Source: Verticillium longisporum
Lineage: Eukaryota > Ascomycota > Sordariomycetes > Glomerellales > Plectosphaerellaceae
Reading direction: 5' to 3'
Assembly (NCBI GenBank): GCA_019188255.1
Contig: JAETXT010000002.1
Coordinates: 2,542,001-2,606,000 of the forward strand
DNA length: 64,000 bases
The position numbers and the translations under genes are program-made. The notes below the pieces were generated by a model. It was not told where the DNA came from. It was given only the letters and a program-made list of their open reading frames with translations, and made no database searches. Shown piece by piece: positions 11,918-21,708 of the stretch (position 1 is the first letter of the stretch; every line of letters starts with the position of its first letter).

Positions 11918-13735
11918 CTACGCCTTGACTGTCGCGGCCTCGACGTCGGCCGTCGCCCTCTTGGCTGCGGCGGCGTCCCGCTGCTTCGTGACGAGGGCCT
12001 GCTTGGGGTCGTGCGCCTGCTGCAGCGAGTAGCTCTTGACCGAGGCGCTGAGGACGAGGCAAAAGGCGGCAAAGGCGAGCAGGCTGAGCCAGATGGTCTT
12101 GAGGGCGTCGGCGTAGGCGGCGACGAGGACGGTGCGGTCGTGGCCGGGGGCCATGCCGTTGATGATGCCGATGACGATGGTGGCCTCGTCGGCGTACTGG
12201 TCGGCGACGGCGGCGAACTCGGTCGTGGCGGCGAGCTCGTCGGCAAAGGCGTTTTGGAAGATGACGCCGGCGACGGCGACGCCGACGGACTGGCCAAAGG
12301 TGCGCAGAAAGGCGAAGAAGGCGGCGGCCTGGGCGTTGAGGTGCGGGGCGCAGGCGGCCTGGATGGAGAGGGCCATGGCGGGGAAGAGCATTCCCGTGCC
12401 GACGCCGATGGGGAGGTTGAGCGGGATCCAGTAGCGGACGGGCGTGTCGGGGTTCAGGAGGTAGAGGAGGCCGGCGCCGAGCGTCGTCAGCGCCCAGCCC
12501 GTCCAGAGCGACCAGCGGTAGTGGCCCGTGATGGCGGCGATGACGCCGACAACGATGCCGGCGGGGGCGACGGTCAGGCTCTCGGGGAGGCAGGCGAGGG
12601 CGGAGATGATGGGGGAGTAGAACTTGACGCCTTGGTAGTACAAAACTGGGGGCGTAGGTCAGATGGGGGGGAAACGCCAACAGACAATGGGGGAGAGAGG
12701 GGGAGAGGTGAGCATACTGAGGAAGTAGATGAGCGACCAAAGGATCATGCCGTGAAAGACGGTCATGATGTAGTTGGCAATCATGGTCCAGTTTCGGAAG
12801 ATGCCTCTGTCAATGACGGGCTCTTTAGCCCAGTGGAGCTCCCAGTAGGCAAACACGGGCAGGGTGAGGATGCCGAGGATCAGGGGCAGAAGGGTGCGGA
12901 ACGAGCCCCAGTCGTACATGACGCCGCCGGTCGAGATGCCGAACAGCAGAATGGTGGAGCCGGCGGTGAAGAGGAAGCTGCCGAACCAGTCGAAGCGCGC
13001 GAGCTTGGTGCGCAGGTTGCCGGGGAGCTCGGTCTGGTTGAGGAAGAAGTAGGTCATGAGGACGCCGACGGCCATCAGGGGCAGGTTGATCCAGAAGATC
13101 CAGCGCCAGGTGGCGTGCTGGGCAAAGCCGGCACCCATGAGGGGCCCGGCGACGGTGCCGATGGCCCACATGGCCGAGAGAATGGACAGCCACTGGCCAC
13201 GGACGGCGAGGGGCACGAGGTCGGTGACGATGACTTCGCTGAGGGCGATGATGCCACCGCCCCCGATGCCCTGGATGCTACGGCCGACGAGGAGGACGGT
13301 GAAGTTCTGGGCCACGGCGCAGACGATGGAGCCAATCGTGAACAGCAAGCAGCTGACGTAGACGACCTGGAGATGCAGTCAGCAACGTTGCGAGCCAGCA
13401 GTGTTGGTGGGGTTGTGGCGCCGTACATATTTGCGGCCGACGATGGCGCTCATCGAGGCAAAGCTGGGCTGGAGAACAGTGCTGGCGAGGAGGTAGCTGG
13501 TACCAGACCAAAAGGCCTGAAGAGCTGTGCCGCCGAGCTCTGTGCTCATGATGGGCAGGGCGACGCCGAGAGAGGTGGCGTCGAGAGCCACGGCGAGCAT
13601 GAGGATCGAGAGGGCGGCGAAAGCGAGGAAGAAGTCGCGGCCCGGCTTGAAGGCGACGGGCTCAACAGGAGGCTCCTCCTGGATGGCCGACTTTTCAGAG
13701 GCGTCTCCCGAGCTGTCCACGATTGTGTCACTCAT
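11918..13735 (-). CDS. MFS drug/toxin-type efflux transporter (14-TM type)
   Basis: Predicted plasma-membrane proton antiporter. Exons are 13735-13427, 13366-12718 and 12645-11918, giving 561 residues in phase with clean GT-AG introns. A soluble acidic N-terminus (MSDTIVDSSGDASEKS) precedes membrane helices starting at about residue 38 (FFLAFAALSILMLAVALDAT). Family motifs are visible: LGVALPIMSTELGG in the first helix region, motif A-like FASMSAIVGRKYV, the helix 4-5 run LVGRSIQGIGGGGIIAL, and motif C-like GPLMGAGFAQHATWRWIFWINLP, which marks antiporters. The length and the late helix FGQSVGVAVAGVIFQNAF fit the 14-TM DHA2-like group. The substrate cannot be told. It is divergent from a Zn2Cys6 gene at 15516, a frequent regulator-target arrangement. 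It stops with TAG and has no frame damage. Confidence 0.9.
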
Positions 13736-15515
13736 GGTCGTTGATTTGGCTGGAAAGCAGTGAAGCGGGAAGAAGCGAGAAGCAGGGTGCACTGCGACGG
13801 GACTGAAGAGGATGGCGTTTGCTGCTGTCCTGGAAAAGGCTCCGAGTCCGAGATGATGAAGAAAAGGTTCCGAGCTGAGCAGCACGATCGAGCTTGCGCC
13901 GTACCGTCTATATACTCAAGACGATCAAGAGAGGTTCACCAAAAAGGATCATAAAAGAGACAACGAAAGAGCCGAAACAATACGGCGGCACAGCAATTGT
14001 CGGTGTCATCATCACTTGATGGGGGGCCACTGGCTGCATGTCCAGGTGCGTGTCCGGGTGCGAGGAGGAGGAGCATGTTGACCGGCACGACTTGAGCCCG
14101 GCCGGCCCTATGAATTCACAGCAAAGCAGGTGAGGGTTACAAAGCCTTGCTGGCGTCTGCCGTGGATCCGACGGGGTGCCGGGCCATCATATCATGGGGC
14201 CACCAGGCTGGTAGGGCTGACGAATGCGAGCCATGTCGCGATCGGGATGGGAGGAAGGCAGCAGCAGAAAGGTCCAATCGTTTGGTCGTCTCTGCCTCTA
14301 GCGTGATCTTTTTGACAAGCCATCTGTCTGGCAGATTGGCATGCGTTAGGCGAAGCTTGTTGTGCTGGCGGGCATGGGCTGTAGGTGCCTTTGGTGTCGT
14401 AGTCGAATCGCAGTCGCAGTCGCAGTCGCAGTCGGAGTCGCACTCGCACTCGGGAGGAGGTGAAGAGTGGAGAGTGGAGAGTCTGCTGTGTCTGGCCAAT
14501 CGGATCCATCGTTAAGCGGAAGCGGGGCCACGGATGAATTCGCAACATCCGGCCCACTGTTGGATCGAGATAAGATAAGATCAGGCTCCAGCTGTCACTT
14601 TGTTCGTCCTTCCCCAAGTCAAGCTGCCTGCCCTTGGCCTTTGCAACCAGCAGCGCTTTGCAACAAAAGTCCCCTCTGGAATCGGAGGCCATGCAGTGCT
14701 GGCTCCTGCACTACTGCTAGGCCTCGTGTCCCTCAGGTCCATCGGCAGATCCTGTTGCCCCGTCTGCCGACCCAGTGTCAGCCGTGATTATCAAACACAT
14801 CAGAACGCAGCACGCCGGGGCTCACGCCAACCTTATTCCCAGCCGACATACACTGCAACTTTGGACGAGAATGCAACCTCGATCGACCCTCTCCTTTCGT
14901 TGATGGACACTTGACAGCTCCGCCCTGCCGGCAGTCAGGCATCAGACATCCATCTGTCAGACGTCGTCGAAACCCATGAGTCTGCCGGACAACGTCCATC
15001 ATCCATCAGTACCAAGGATTCTCCCGGCTGACCACATTTCTTGATCTCCATGTTGTTTGAAACACTTGCTTTCAACGTTTCATGAACCGATGGCCGCTGC
15101 CGACTTGTCGCGTCTGCGTGGGTCGAGCCTTGCCCCCAAAAGTTCAGATGAAGCATCGACTCTGCTCCTGTGGCCCTTCGCCCATGACCATCTCATTTCA
15201 GGCCTCCCTGACCCTCTCCTTGCTGGGCCAACAACGTCTCGCCAATGTCTTTGACCGTGAATGAAACGCGGATTCTTCGACAAACTTTTCCTGCATTTTT
15301 GGGATGATTCATTTGTCACTCGACTGGCTCTGTCAGCGGAGTTGTCATGCCTCCTACTTCATCGAAGAGTGCATACTTCAACCGGCCCGACGTCCCTCTT
15401 TCTCTCCCTGATCCCTCTTTCGTAGCAACACCGGCCAACGATTTGGCTCATCTGTTTATTTCTTTTCATCTTTTTCCAGCCTAGATACTTTTCGAAGAGG
15501 AAAAACCACGTCACC
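13736..15515. promoter_or_regulatory. Shared divergent region, MFS transporter / Zn2Cys6 regulator
   Basis: 1.78 kb between two divergent starts. It holds a CAGTCG microsatellite at about 14402-14458. Pyrimidine-rich stretches precede the regulator's ATG (around 15395-15480). Zn2Cys6 factors commonly bind CGG pairs and several CGG triplets occur here, but none forms an obviously special inverted pair. No gene is supported. Confidence 0.45.
14402..14458. repeat. Hexanucleotide microsatellite (CAGTCG/GAGTCG/CACTCG)
   Basis: About eight to nine tandem six-base units, the 5' half near-perfect CAGTCG and the 3' half drifting to GAGTCG and CACTCG. It is non-coding and lies between the transporter and regulator genes. 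Confidence 0.85.
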
Positions 15516-17403
15516 ATGGTCAACACCGGGAAGCCTTCTGGCGGCTGCAAGCTGTGCAAGTTGAGACGCATCAAGTGTGACGAGGTCAAGCCCTTCTGCA
15601 TGAAGTGCAAAAAGGCCAAACGAGAGTGTCCAGGCTATTCTGACCCTTTCGAAGCCAAAATCCGTGACCAGACGCAGGCAACCATCAGGCGATTTCGAAA
15701 GATGCGTGGCGACACCACAGGGGCCGAGAATCGCACCAGACCACCCCAGGCATCTTTCATCGAGTGCCTCCAGACGCCATTCACGAGTTACAAGCAGGCA
15801 ACGACAACGTCAGCAATGACCGTGTTGCATCGCCGGAACGGGAGCAACAGCAGCAACAGCAGCAACAGCAGTCTGGACAGCCTGGTGAGCACCAGTTCTA
15901 CCAGCAGCGCCAGCAGCGACGGTGACAATGGCAGACACGATCAATACATCCCCTTTTCCATCATCAACCACTTGGAAGACCGCGCCACGTCCTACTTTCT
16001 GTCCGAATTCGTCCTCATCCCCATGCGAGAGGGCAATCTCCCCGTCCGCGGCTATTTCCCCTGGGTCCCCAAGTTCATGAGCAAGACCCAGCCCGCAAAA
16101 GTCTTCCTTTCCGCCTTCAGAGCTACGTCTCTTGCCTCCATCGCCACCCAGCATGGCAAGGCTGTCATCGGCAGTGCCCTCAGCGCGGCGCAACGTCACT
16201 ACCTGGACGCAGTACGCGCCATGAACCAAGCCATCCAGGACCCGACCCTCGCCAAGAGCGATGAGACGCTGGCCGCCGTTTTGCTGCTCGGATTGTACGA
16301 GGTAGGTGACGGGACACAAGGCTAGCACGCCTTGCACGTTGTCAGAACTGACAGGGACCAACAGACACTGGTCACGTCCTCACGCGGCTCCATCAAGGAG
16401 TACATCAACCACATGAAAGGCGCGGCCATGATGGTGAAGCTCCGCGGCGAACAAGGCCTCGCGACGCAGGAAGGCGAAGCCATGTTCACAACGACACGCA
16501 ACCACGTCCTCGGCTTCTCCTGTCTGCCCTGCGCCCCCGAAGTCTCCGAGTTCACCTGGCTCCTGCGTCACACCTGCGCACGCGAGAAAGACATTGCGCC
16601 CTCAACATTGCCAACTCGGCCATTCGGCAGGACATTGACCGCGTCTTCCGCAAGGCACGCGACGCCGGCCACGACAGTCGCCACCCCCGCACCGTCCAAA
16701 GGGTTCTCACCATACTGCAAAGCGCGCGCGCCCTCGGGCCCGCTACCGCCGCCTCAACGACACCCACGTTCCGCCGCAGTGGGCGAGCCCCGTCGCCGAG
16801 TGGGTCGCATCGCGCCCGGACGCCGACCTCGACACATGCGCCACGGCCCCGGGGCCCGTCTACGGTTTCGAGACCATGTCCATGGGCGTTATCCATCTCA
16901 TGACCTTTGTCAGCCACCTCATGCTGACGACGTCCGTCCTCCGCTGCGCCGCCTGGCTCGCCGGCCCTGACGCCGATTGGCGCGCCGGCGACGAGTACCG
17001 TGACATGGCGGCAACGGCCGGCCGCCGCGTCGCCGACCTCGTGGTGCTGGCGCCGTACTTTTGCCGCTGGAACGGACGGGACCACACGCGGGCGAACTTT
17101 GCCTGTGGCACTGAGGCCAGGGCCGGGGATCCGCTGAAACGAGTCGCCGGGCAGATTGTGCTGTGGCCGCTATTCGCGGCGAGCGTGAGCGACTTTGCCA
17201 AGGATGGCGAGAGGCGCTTCCTCCAAGGGAGGTTGCGCTACCTGGCGGACGTGGCGGGCATCACGCAGGCGAGGACATTTTTGGAGGTGAGTGCTTTCCT
17301 ATTGCCTCTTCTTTTAGATTTTGCTGACCGCGTGCGGCAGATGAGGGTTTCGAGCCCATCGGATGATATTGAGAGGGACAGAGGGACGGGCTACCACTGG
17401 TAG
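15516..17403 (+). CDS. Zn2Cys6 transcription factor; frame broken twice in exon 2
   Basis: Predicted nuclear regulator with an N-terminal zinc cluster at Cys 11, 14, 21, 28, 31 and 38 (C-x2-C-x6-C-x6-C-x2-C-x6-C), in the subclass where the cluster starts almost at residue 10 and is followed by a fungal-specific helical C-terminal domain (PRO1/Ume-like, often annotated Fungal_trans_2). Exons are 15516-16301, 16365-17286 and 17341-17403. A Ser/Asn-rich linker covers residues 105-130. In exon 2 the protein frame shifts at about 16598 and again at the GGG run 16736-16738. One extra base at each restores a continuous conserved-looking chain (LNIANSAIRQDIDRVFRKAR, then RYRRLNDTHVPPQWASPVAE), and the exon becomes exactly 308 codons. 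The final exon is only 20 codons plus stop. It may regulate the divergent MFS transporter (inference from position only). Confidence 0.83.
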
Positions 17404-18196
17404 CGGTGGCGAGACTGTCGGTGATATTCCACGACGATGATGATGATGGCCGTCATGGGGTTTGGGATGATCAGGAGAAAGTGGCCAAAGGGCTCGGGTT
17501 CTATGATTTGCTACGCAGGGTTCTCGTTCTACGAATGTCACTTTTCGAGAACCATCAGCAGGATGCGCCAGGATCCAAGTTGGTTTAGGTCTCAAGTAAG
17601 GAGCCTTTGCATATGCCCATCATCCACCATGCAACCGATTAGAAGCAACAATCAAGTCAGAACACATCGCAAGATCTTCGGAGCAGCTATCCAAGGTGAA
17701 CAGGAGGAAGTGCTAGCAGACAAAAGACTCAAAAAGGGGCCAAAAAAGATTTCTCTTTTTGCAGCGCCCGGCGTCGAACCCGTGATCCCTCCACGCGGTT
17801 AGCTTGCGCGCCCTCACATCTAGAGGCATGTGTACGGGTATTTGTTAAGCGGGCCTCTGAACCACCACACCATGCGTCACGGTATGGTGGTTGTTAGGGA
17901 GACGGGGGCACTGACGCGACTATAAGGGTCTGGGGCTGTTGCCTGGTGGGTGGTTGCCAGGCAGGATGCCATCGAGGAAGGGACGGCGTCTCTCAACGGT
18001 GAAGCTGCGCATGGCATGGCAGGACGGCCAGGCTCGCACCCGTGGAGCAAACAGCTCGACCCAGGAGCTGCCAAACTGACAAGCTACATGCCTCACAATC
18101 GAGTCAGCACATGGGCCGAAAGTGGCTGGCCGTTTACAGATCCAACCAAAGACATCCATTCATGACATTCATATACAAGATCTTTTCGGCCGGCGA
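17404..18196. other. Convergent intergenic region with a tRNA-like fragment
   Basis: 793 bases between the 3' ends of the regulator and CDC26. On the minus strand around 17765-17870 there is a GGGTTCGACGCC motif resembling a tRNA T-arm, but I cannot fold a complete tRNA around it. No other feature is seen. Confidence 0.4.
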
Positions 18197-18826
18197 TCAC
18201 CTCCCCCGCCTCCCAACCCCGATCCTCTCCTCCCTCGTCCGGTCCCCCCTCACCATACCCTCAGGCCCCGGCGTCGGCGTGAGCATGACGCCAGCCCCCC
18301 GCCCCCGTCCTCCTGCCCCCCGCAGCCCACGGCCCCGAACGCTGCCGTCAGCGCCCGCCAGATCGCCCGCGTCCCCCTCGTCGTCGTCCTCGCTCGACCC
18401 GACAAGCATCTCCGTGTCCTGCTCCGTATAGCTCTCCTCGAACCGCGGCTGCGGCGGCGGCGGCATCATCTCCCTCATCTGTCTCTGCTGCTGCTGCTGC
18501 TGCTGTTGCTGGTGGTGATGCTCGTGGTGGTGGTGATGCCGATCCGGGAACGGGCTCTCCGTCTGGGGCGCATACGGCGACTGCGTCTGCGGCTCGTACG
18601 GGCTCTGCTGGTACTGCGCTTGCGCCTGCGCCTGTGCCTGTGCTTGTGCGTGGGCCTCGGCTTGCGCCTGCGCCTGGAGCTGCGCCTGCTGCCGCTGGTA
18701 GTGCGCCTTGTTGAGGGCCGCGACGCGGCGGGCCTCGGCGGCGTCGTGCTCGCGGATGCGCCGGTCTTCGTAGGCGGCGACGTCTTCGGACGTGATGGTC
18801 AGGGTTGTGGCGGGCCGGCGGAGCAT
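18197..18826 (-). CDS. CDC26: Anaphase-promoting complex subunit Cdc26 with Gln/His-rich extension
   Basis: Small APC/C subunit whose N-terminus binds the TPR protein Cdc16/Apc6 and stabilises it, so it acts in the nucleus in ubiquitin-dependent mitotic exit. The diagnostic N-terminus is present: MLRRPATTLTITSEDVAAYEDRR, matching the Cdc26 MLRR-x-P-T pattern. The family core is only about 40-60 residues. Here it is followed by an Ala/Gln-rich helix (about residues 45-75, repeated QAQA), a poly-His/poly-Gln block (about residues 95-120) and a Gly/Arg-rich tail, for 209 residues in total. The tail shows no domain I recognise and is probably disordered. Single exon, frame intact, stop TGA. The ATG at 18826 is fixed by the conserved first residues. 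Confidence 0.87.
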   Translation of the reverse strand: MLRRPATTLTITSEDVAAYEDRRIREHDAAEARRVAALNKAHYQRQQAQLQAQAQAEAHAQAQAQAQAQAQYQQSPYEPQTQSPYAPQTESPFPDRHHHHHEHHHQQQQQQQQQRQMREMMPPPPQPRFEESYTEQDTEMLVGSSEDDDEGDAGDLAGADGSVRGRGLRGAGGRGRGAGVMLTPTPGPEGMVRGDRTREERIGVGRRGR

Positions 18827-19560
18827 GGTCGCGGGCTGTTGGTTCGTTGGGGCCGGGGAAGGGGCTTGTCGAGCAAGCTGGAGAGCGAGAGAGGTGTACG
18901 CGATACGTGTGTACGCAGGTGTTGGGCTGCTGGATCTTCGGGACGGGATGAGGCGAGGCAGCTCGGAGGTGAGCCCGGTTGTGGTCTTTCGCGTTGCAAG
19001 GGCTCAAGCCAAGAGGGGGGGAGGGGGGGCAGTGGTTGGCACTTGTGCGAGAGACGGTTCTTCAGCGGACCATGCGGCTGGTGCTTTTCGGGTGTGGAAG
19101 GGCTGTTGCGAATTGGGTTTCGGGGGCCAGCATGCAATCCTTGTACTGTTGCAGTTGCAGTTGGCGCTCTCGATACAGACGCGACTAGTGACGACAGGGA
19201 CGTGACGTGACGGTGGGGGTTCGTCCGCGTGGGGTCCGCGTCGGGCTGGATGCACGCTGTGGCTTGTGCTGTGGGGCTTTGCATCCTTCAGGGGCCTCCA
19301 GGGGCCTCGGGGCCTTCAGGGGCCTCCAGGGGCCTTCAGGGGGCCCCTGACTCCGACTACACTCCACTGCTCATCAACCTCTTCTCTTCACTGCGTCTCG
19401 TGATCACCTGGTTCTCATTCGACAGCATTCAAAATTCCACTCATTACTTTTTTCCCCTGGAATGGATACCCGAGTCTACAGTCTGACGTGCCCTCGAAAC
19501 GCCTACGCCAACATGGAAATAGTTCTGCGTCATGCCGCTGCCCTTCTTCAGTCATATCCC
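18827..19560. other. Intergenic region upstream of CDC26
   Basis: 734 bases between the CDC26 start and the 3' end of the next minus-strand gene. It holds a GC-rich minisatellite at 19287-19350. No coding region is supported. Confidence 0.5.
19287..19350. repeat. GC-rich minisatellite, unit AGGGGCCTYC
   Basis: About six copies of a ten-base unit reading AGGGGCCTCC or AGGGGCCTTC, ending in GGGGGCCCCTGA. The runs of G and C make it partly self-complementary (GGGGCC/GGCCCC). It lies about 460 bases upstream of the CDC26 start. Confidence 0.85.
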
Positions 19561-21708
19561 CTACCCTCGCCCCCATGCCGGCGAAGCATACGAGTTCTCG
19601 GCCTCCCACCTGAGAAACTCCCCCAAATCATGAACAAGGTTGAAGCCCATCGGCACGGCGTCCCCCTCGCCGTAAACCCCACCTAGGTACACGACATCCA
19701 GCTCGGGGCTTTGCCGCAGACTATCGATGCTCCCCTGACTATCCTTCTTGTACCGCTTCTGTGGCCCGTCCATGGTCCACCGTTTGATATTGCAGTGGCC
19801 TTGGTCCTGCAGAAATTTGGACGCGTCAACATGGCCCGCGTTCCAAAACCCCGTGGGATACTCTGGCGCCACGGGAATAGGAAGGTCGGCGTCTGTCGAG
19901 TCCGTGAACGTAGAGGCCGTCGGTGAAATCGTCTCTGCTGTCGTCATGCTCAGCGTCTTCTCGCTGTGGCGACGTGAGGAGATCAAGAGGCCATGGTTTT
20001 CAAAGCCAAAGTCGGCGAACCAATCCGTGAGCTCGTCAATCTCGTCCGCCTCGGTCCGCGGCGCGAAATCAGAGGGGTCCGAGAAAGAGTCGCCAGCGCC
20101 GACCAAGATGGCGATCTGAAAGGCGGTCCGGTCGAGTGTGTCATCGGCGGCAATCTTCCTGCCCTTGACAACCTCGGCCTTGGGGAATCGGATGCGTCCA
20201 TGGCGGAATCCAGGCACAGTTAGGGTGCAGGGAGTTGAGGTAAAGAACACGAAATCTTCGTCGTGGACAGGGGCAAATGTCCGGCCCCGATGAAAGACCC
20301 TCACCTCTGACGCAGGCATGTTGTCGTCTTTGTCAGGAGTTGGGACAGTGACGAGAAGCTCGGGTATGGTAGACAGGGGTCGGCTCTGCTGCGCTGTCCT
20401 GGAAGGGTGGCGAGGCGTGTTCTTGGCGGGCGGGTAGGGAAATGTGAGCGTCTTGAACATCATCTGGTTTTCGGCTTTGGCATCCACCTTTGCACATGTC
20501 CTCGATGTTCTCCTCGCGACAGAAAAGTCTCGTCGCACAGGCATTTCAGATGGAATTGGTCGTGATACAGCACCACTTGGTGCGACCGATGTCTGAACCC
20601 CGGCCGCCCCGATCCGAGAAGGTAGATCTTGCAGATGGAACGGTTCTACCGGGGTTTCGCTGTCCTCGGTGAACAGGGTCTCGGAAGAGCGCGTTTGGCG
20701 TAGCTGGTAATCTCTGCTGAGTCTCGCAACCTGGAGACGGTCTGGAGCCAGCATCTCGTTCGCCTCGATCTTTCGGAAGAATTGCCCTTTGAGCATGTCC
20801 GTCACACTTTCGCCGAAAGCCCACCGCGGCGTCCGCATCGAAGATATTGTTGGCCTTCTCGCAGTCTTAGACTTTTTTGACTTTGTCCGCTTCGGTTTGG
20901 ACACGGATGCCCTTCGCGCCGGCACAACGGGAGGTGTCATGCACTTTGCTGGCTGCCTTTTGAGTGCAAGGCGTGCCGGTGTGCACCAGGGGGTACCTGG
21001 AGTACTCGGTAGCGGTGGGGACAAGGCAACGTCCGGCTCTGTAGAGGTGATGAAGACTTGTGGGGTGAGCTGCACCTGAGCAAGCGCTGCGCCAACCGCT
21101 TGGAAGGCTTCGTCTGTTTCTTTGATGAGTTGCTGAACCGTCTCGGACCAGTCGTCGACCTCCGCCTCTTCTTGGCTCTCTACCACTGCTTCCTTGAGCG
21201 CCAGAGTAGGCTCTGCGGCTGCGTCGTTGTCCCTGTTGACAGCAAGATGATGATGCGTAGGGTCGATGGCTGATTTCAGAGGCGACATATTTTGTAGCGG
21301 AGTGATCATGAGATGCCTGCGCTCTGACAGGCGTTTGGGTGTTGTTTGTGTATAGAGGAGATCAATGTCTCCCTGTGATGAACAAAAGTTCGCATCATGG
21401 GAATTGCCTTTGATACTCGGCTCCGTGTAGTTATCGAAGCTGTATAGAGAGCTGCTAGACGAACGCGGGGAGTCAATGGGCAAAGGGGGAAGAGGCCTCA
21501 TGACCTGGTGGACGCTCTGTGATCTGTATATCAGAGGGGAGTCGGCCGGCTTCACTTGGTACATGGCAGGCCGCGCCGAGTGCCTGTGCTGGTAAAGCTT
21601 CAACTGAGTAATTTCGTCGTGTTCGTCGAGCTCATCAGCATCACTTGGGGAGTCTGGTCGATTTTGCGAGAGGAGCCTCCGTATGCTGAAGCTGGAGCGA
21701 GACAACAT
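19561..21708 (-). CDS. Unknown fungal protein, about 715 residues
   Basis: I do not recognise this protein. It is a single-exon open frame with strong coding character. The N-terminus (MLSRSSFSIRRLLSQNRPDS) is basic and Ser-rich; the first 250 residues are low-complexity with a TP/SP-rich part. A basic run KPKRTKSKKSKTARR at about residues 265-280 could be a nuclear signal. A segment with WAFGESVTDMLKGQFFRKIEANEML follows. A more structured C-terminal third (from about residue 480) contains RVFHRGRTFAPVHDEDFVFF, PGFRHGRIRFPKAE, RTAFQIAILVGAGDS and the final MGFNLVHDLGEFLRWEAENSYASP. I chose the ATG at 21708. The frame stays open to 22053, but those residues look non-coding (Cys- and Pro-rich, no pattern). 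Stop is TAG. Function is not inferable. Confidence 0.75.
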   Translation of the reverse strand: MLSRSSFSIRRLLSQNRPDSPSDADELDEHDEITQLKLYQHRHSARPAMYQVKPADSPLIYRSQSVHQVMRPLPPLPIDSPRSSSSSLYSFDNYTEPSIKGNSHDANFCSSQGDIDLLYTQTTPKRLSERRHLMITPLQNMSPLKSAIDPTHHHLAVNRDNDAAAEPTLALKEAVVESQEEAEVDDWSETVQQLIKETDEAFQAVGAALAQVQLTPQVFITSTEPDVALSPPLPSTPGTPWCTPARLALKRQPAKCMTPPVVPARRASVSKPKRTKSKKSKTARRPTISSMRTPRWAFGESVTDMLKGQFFRKIEANEMLAPDRLQVARLSRDYQLRQTRSSETLFTEDSETPVEPFHLQDLPSRIGAAGVQTSVAPSGAVSRPIPSEMPVRRDFSVARRTSRTCAKVDAKAENQMMFKTLTFPYPPAKNTPRHPSRTAQQSRPLSTIPELLVTVPTPDKDDNMPASEVRVFHRGRTFAPVHDEDFVFFTSTPCTLTVPGFRHGRIRFPKAEVVKGRKIAADDTLDRTAFQIAILVGAGDSFSDPSDFAPRTEADEIDELTDWFADFGFENHGLLISSRRHSEKTLSMTTAETISPTASTFTDSTDADLPIPVAPEYPTGFWNAGHVDASKFLQDQGHCNIKRWTMDGPQKRYKKDSQGSIDSLRQSPELDVVYLGGVYGEGDAVPMGFNLVHDLGEFLRWEAENSYASPAWGRG

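Noticed and set aside
11747..13744. 665-codon plus-strand open frame
   Set aside because: It lies opposite the MFS transporter and is a GC-rich antisense shadow; the minus strand has recognisable MFS motifs and splice sites.
14402..14458. CRISPR-like regular repeat
   Set aside because: It is a six-base microsatellite without spacers, in a fungal genome.
17765..17870. tRNA-like sequence on the minus strand
   Set aside because: A GGGTTCGACGCC T-arm-like motif is present, but acceptor, anticodon and T stems do not pair in a standard cloverleaf even allowing an intron.
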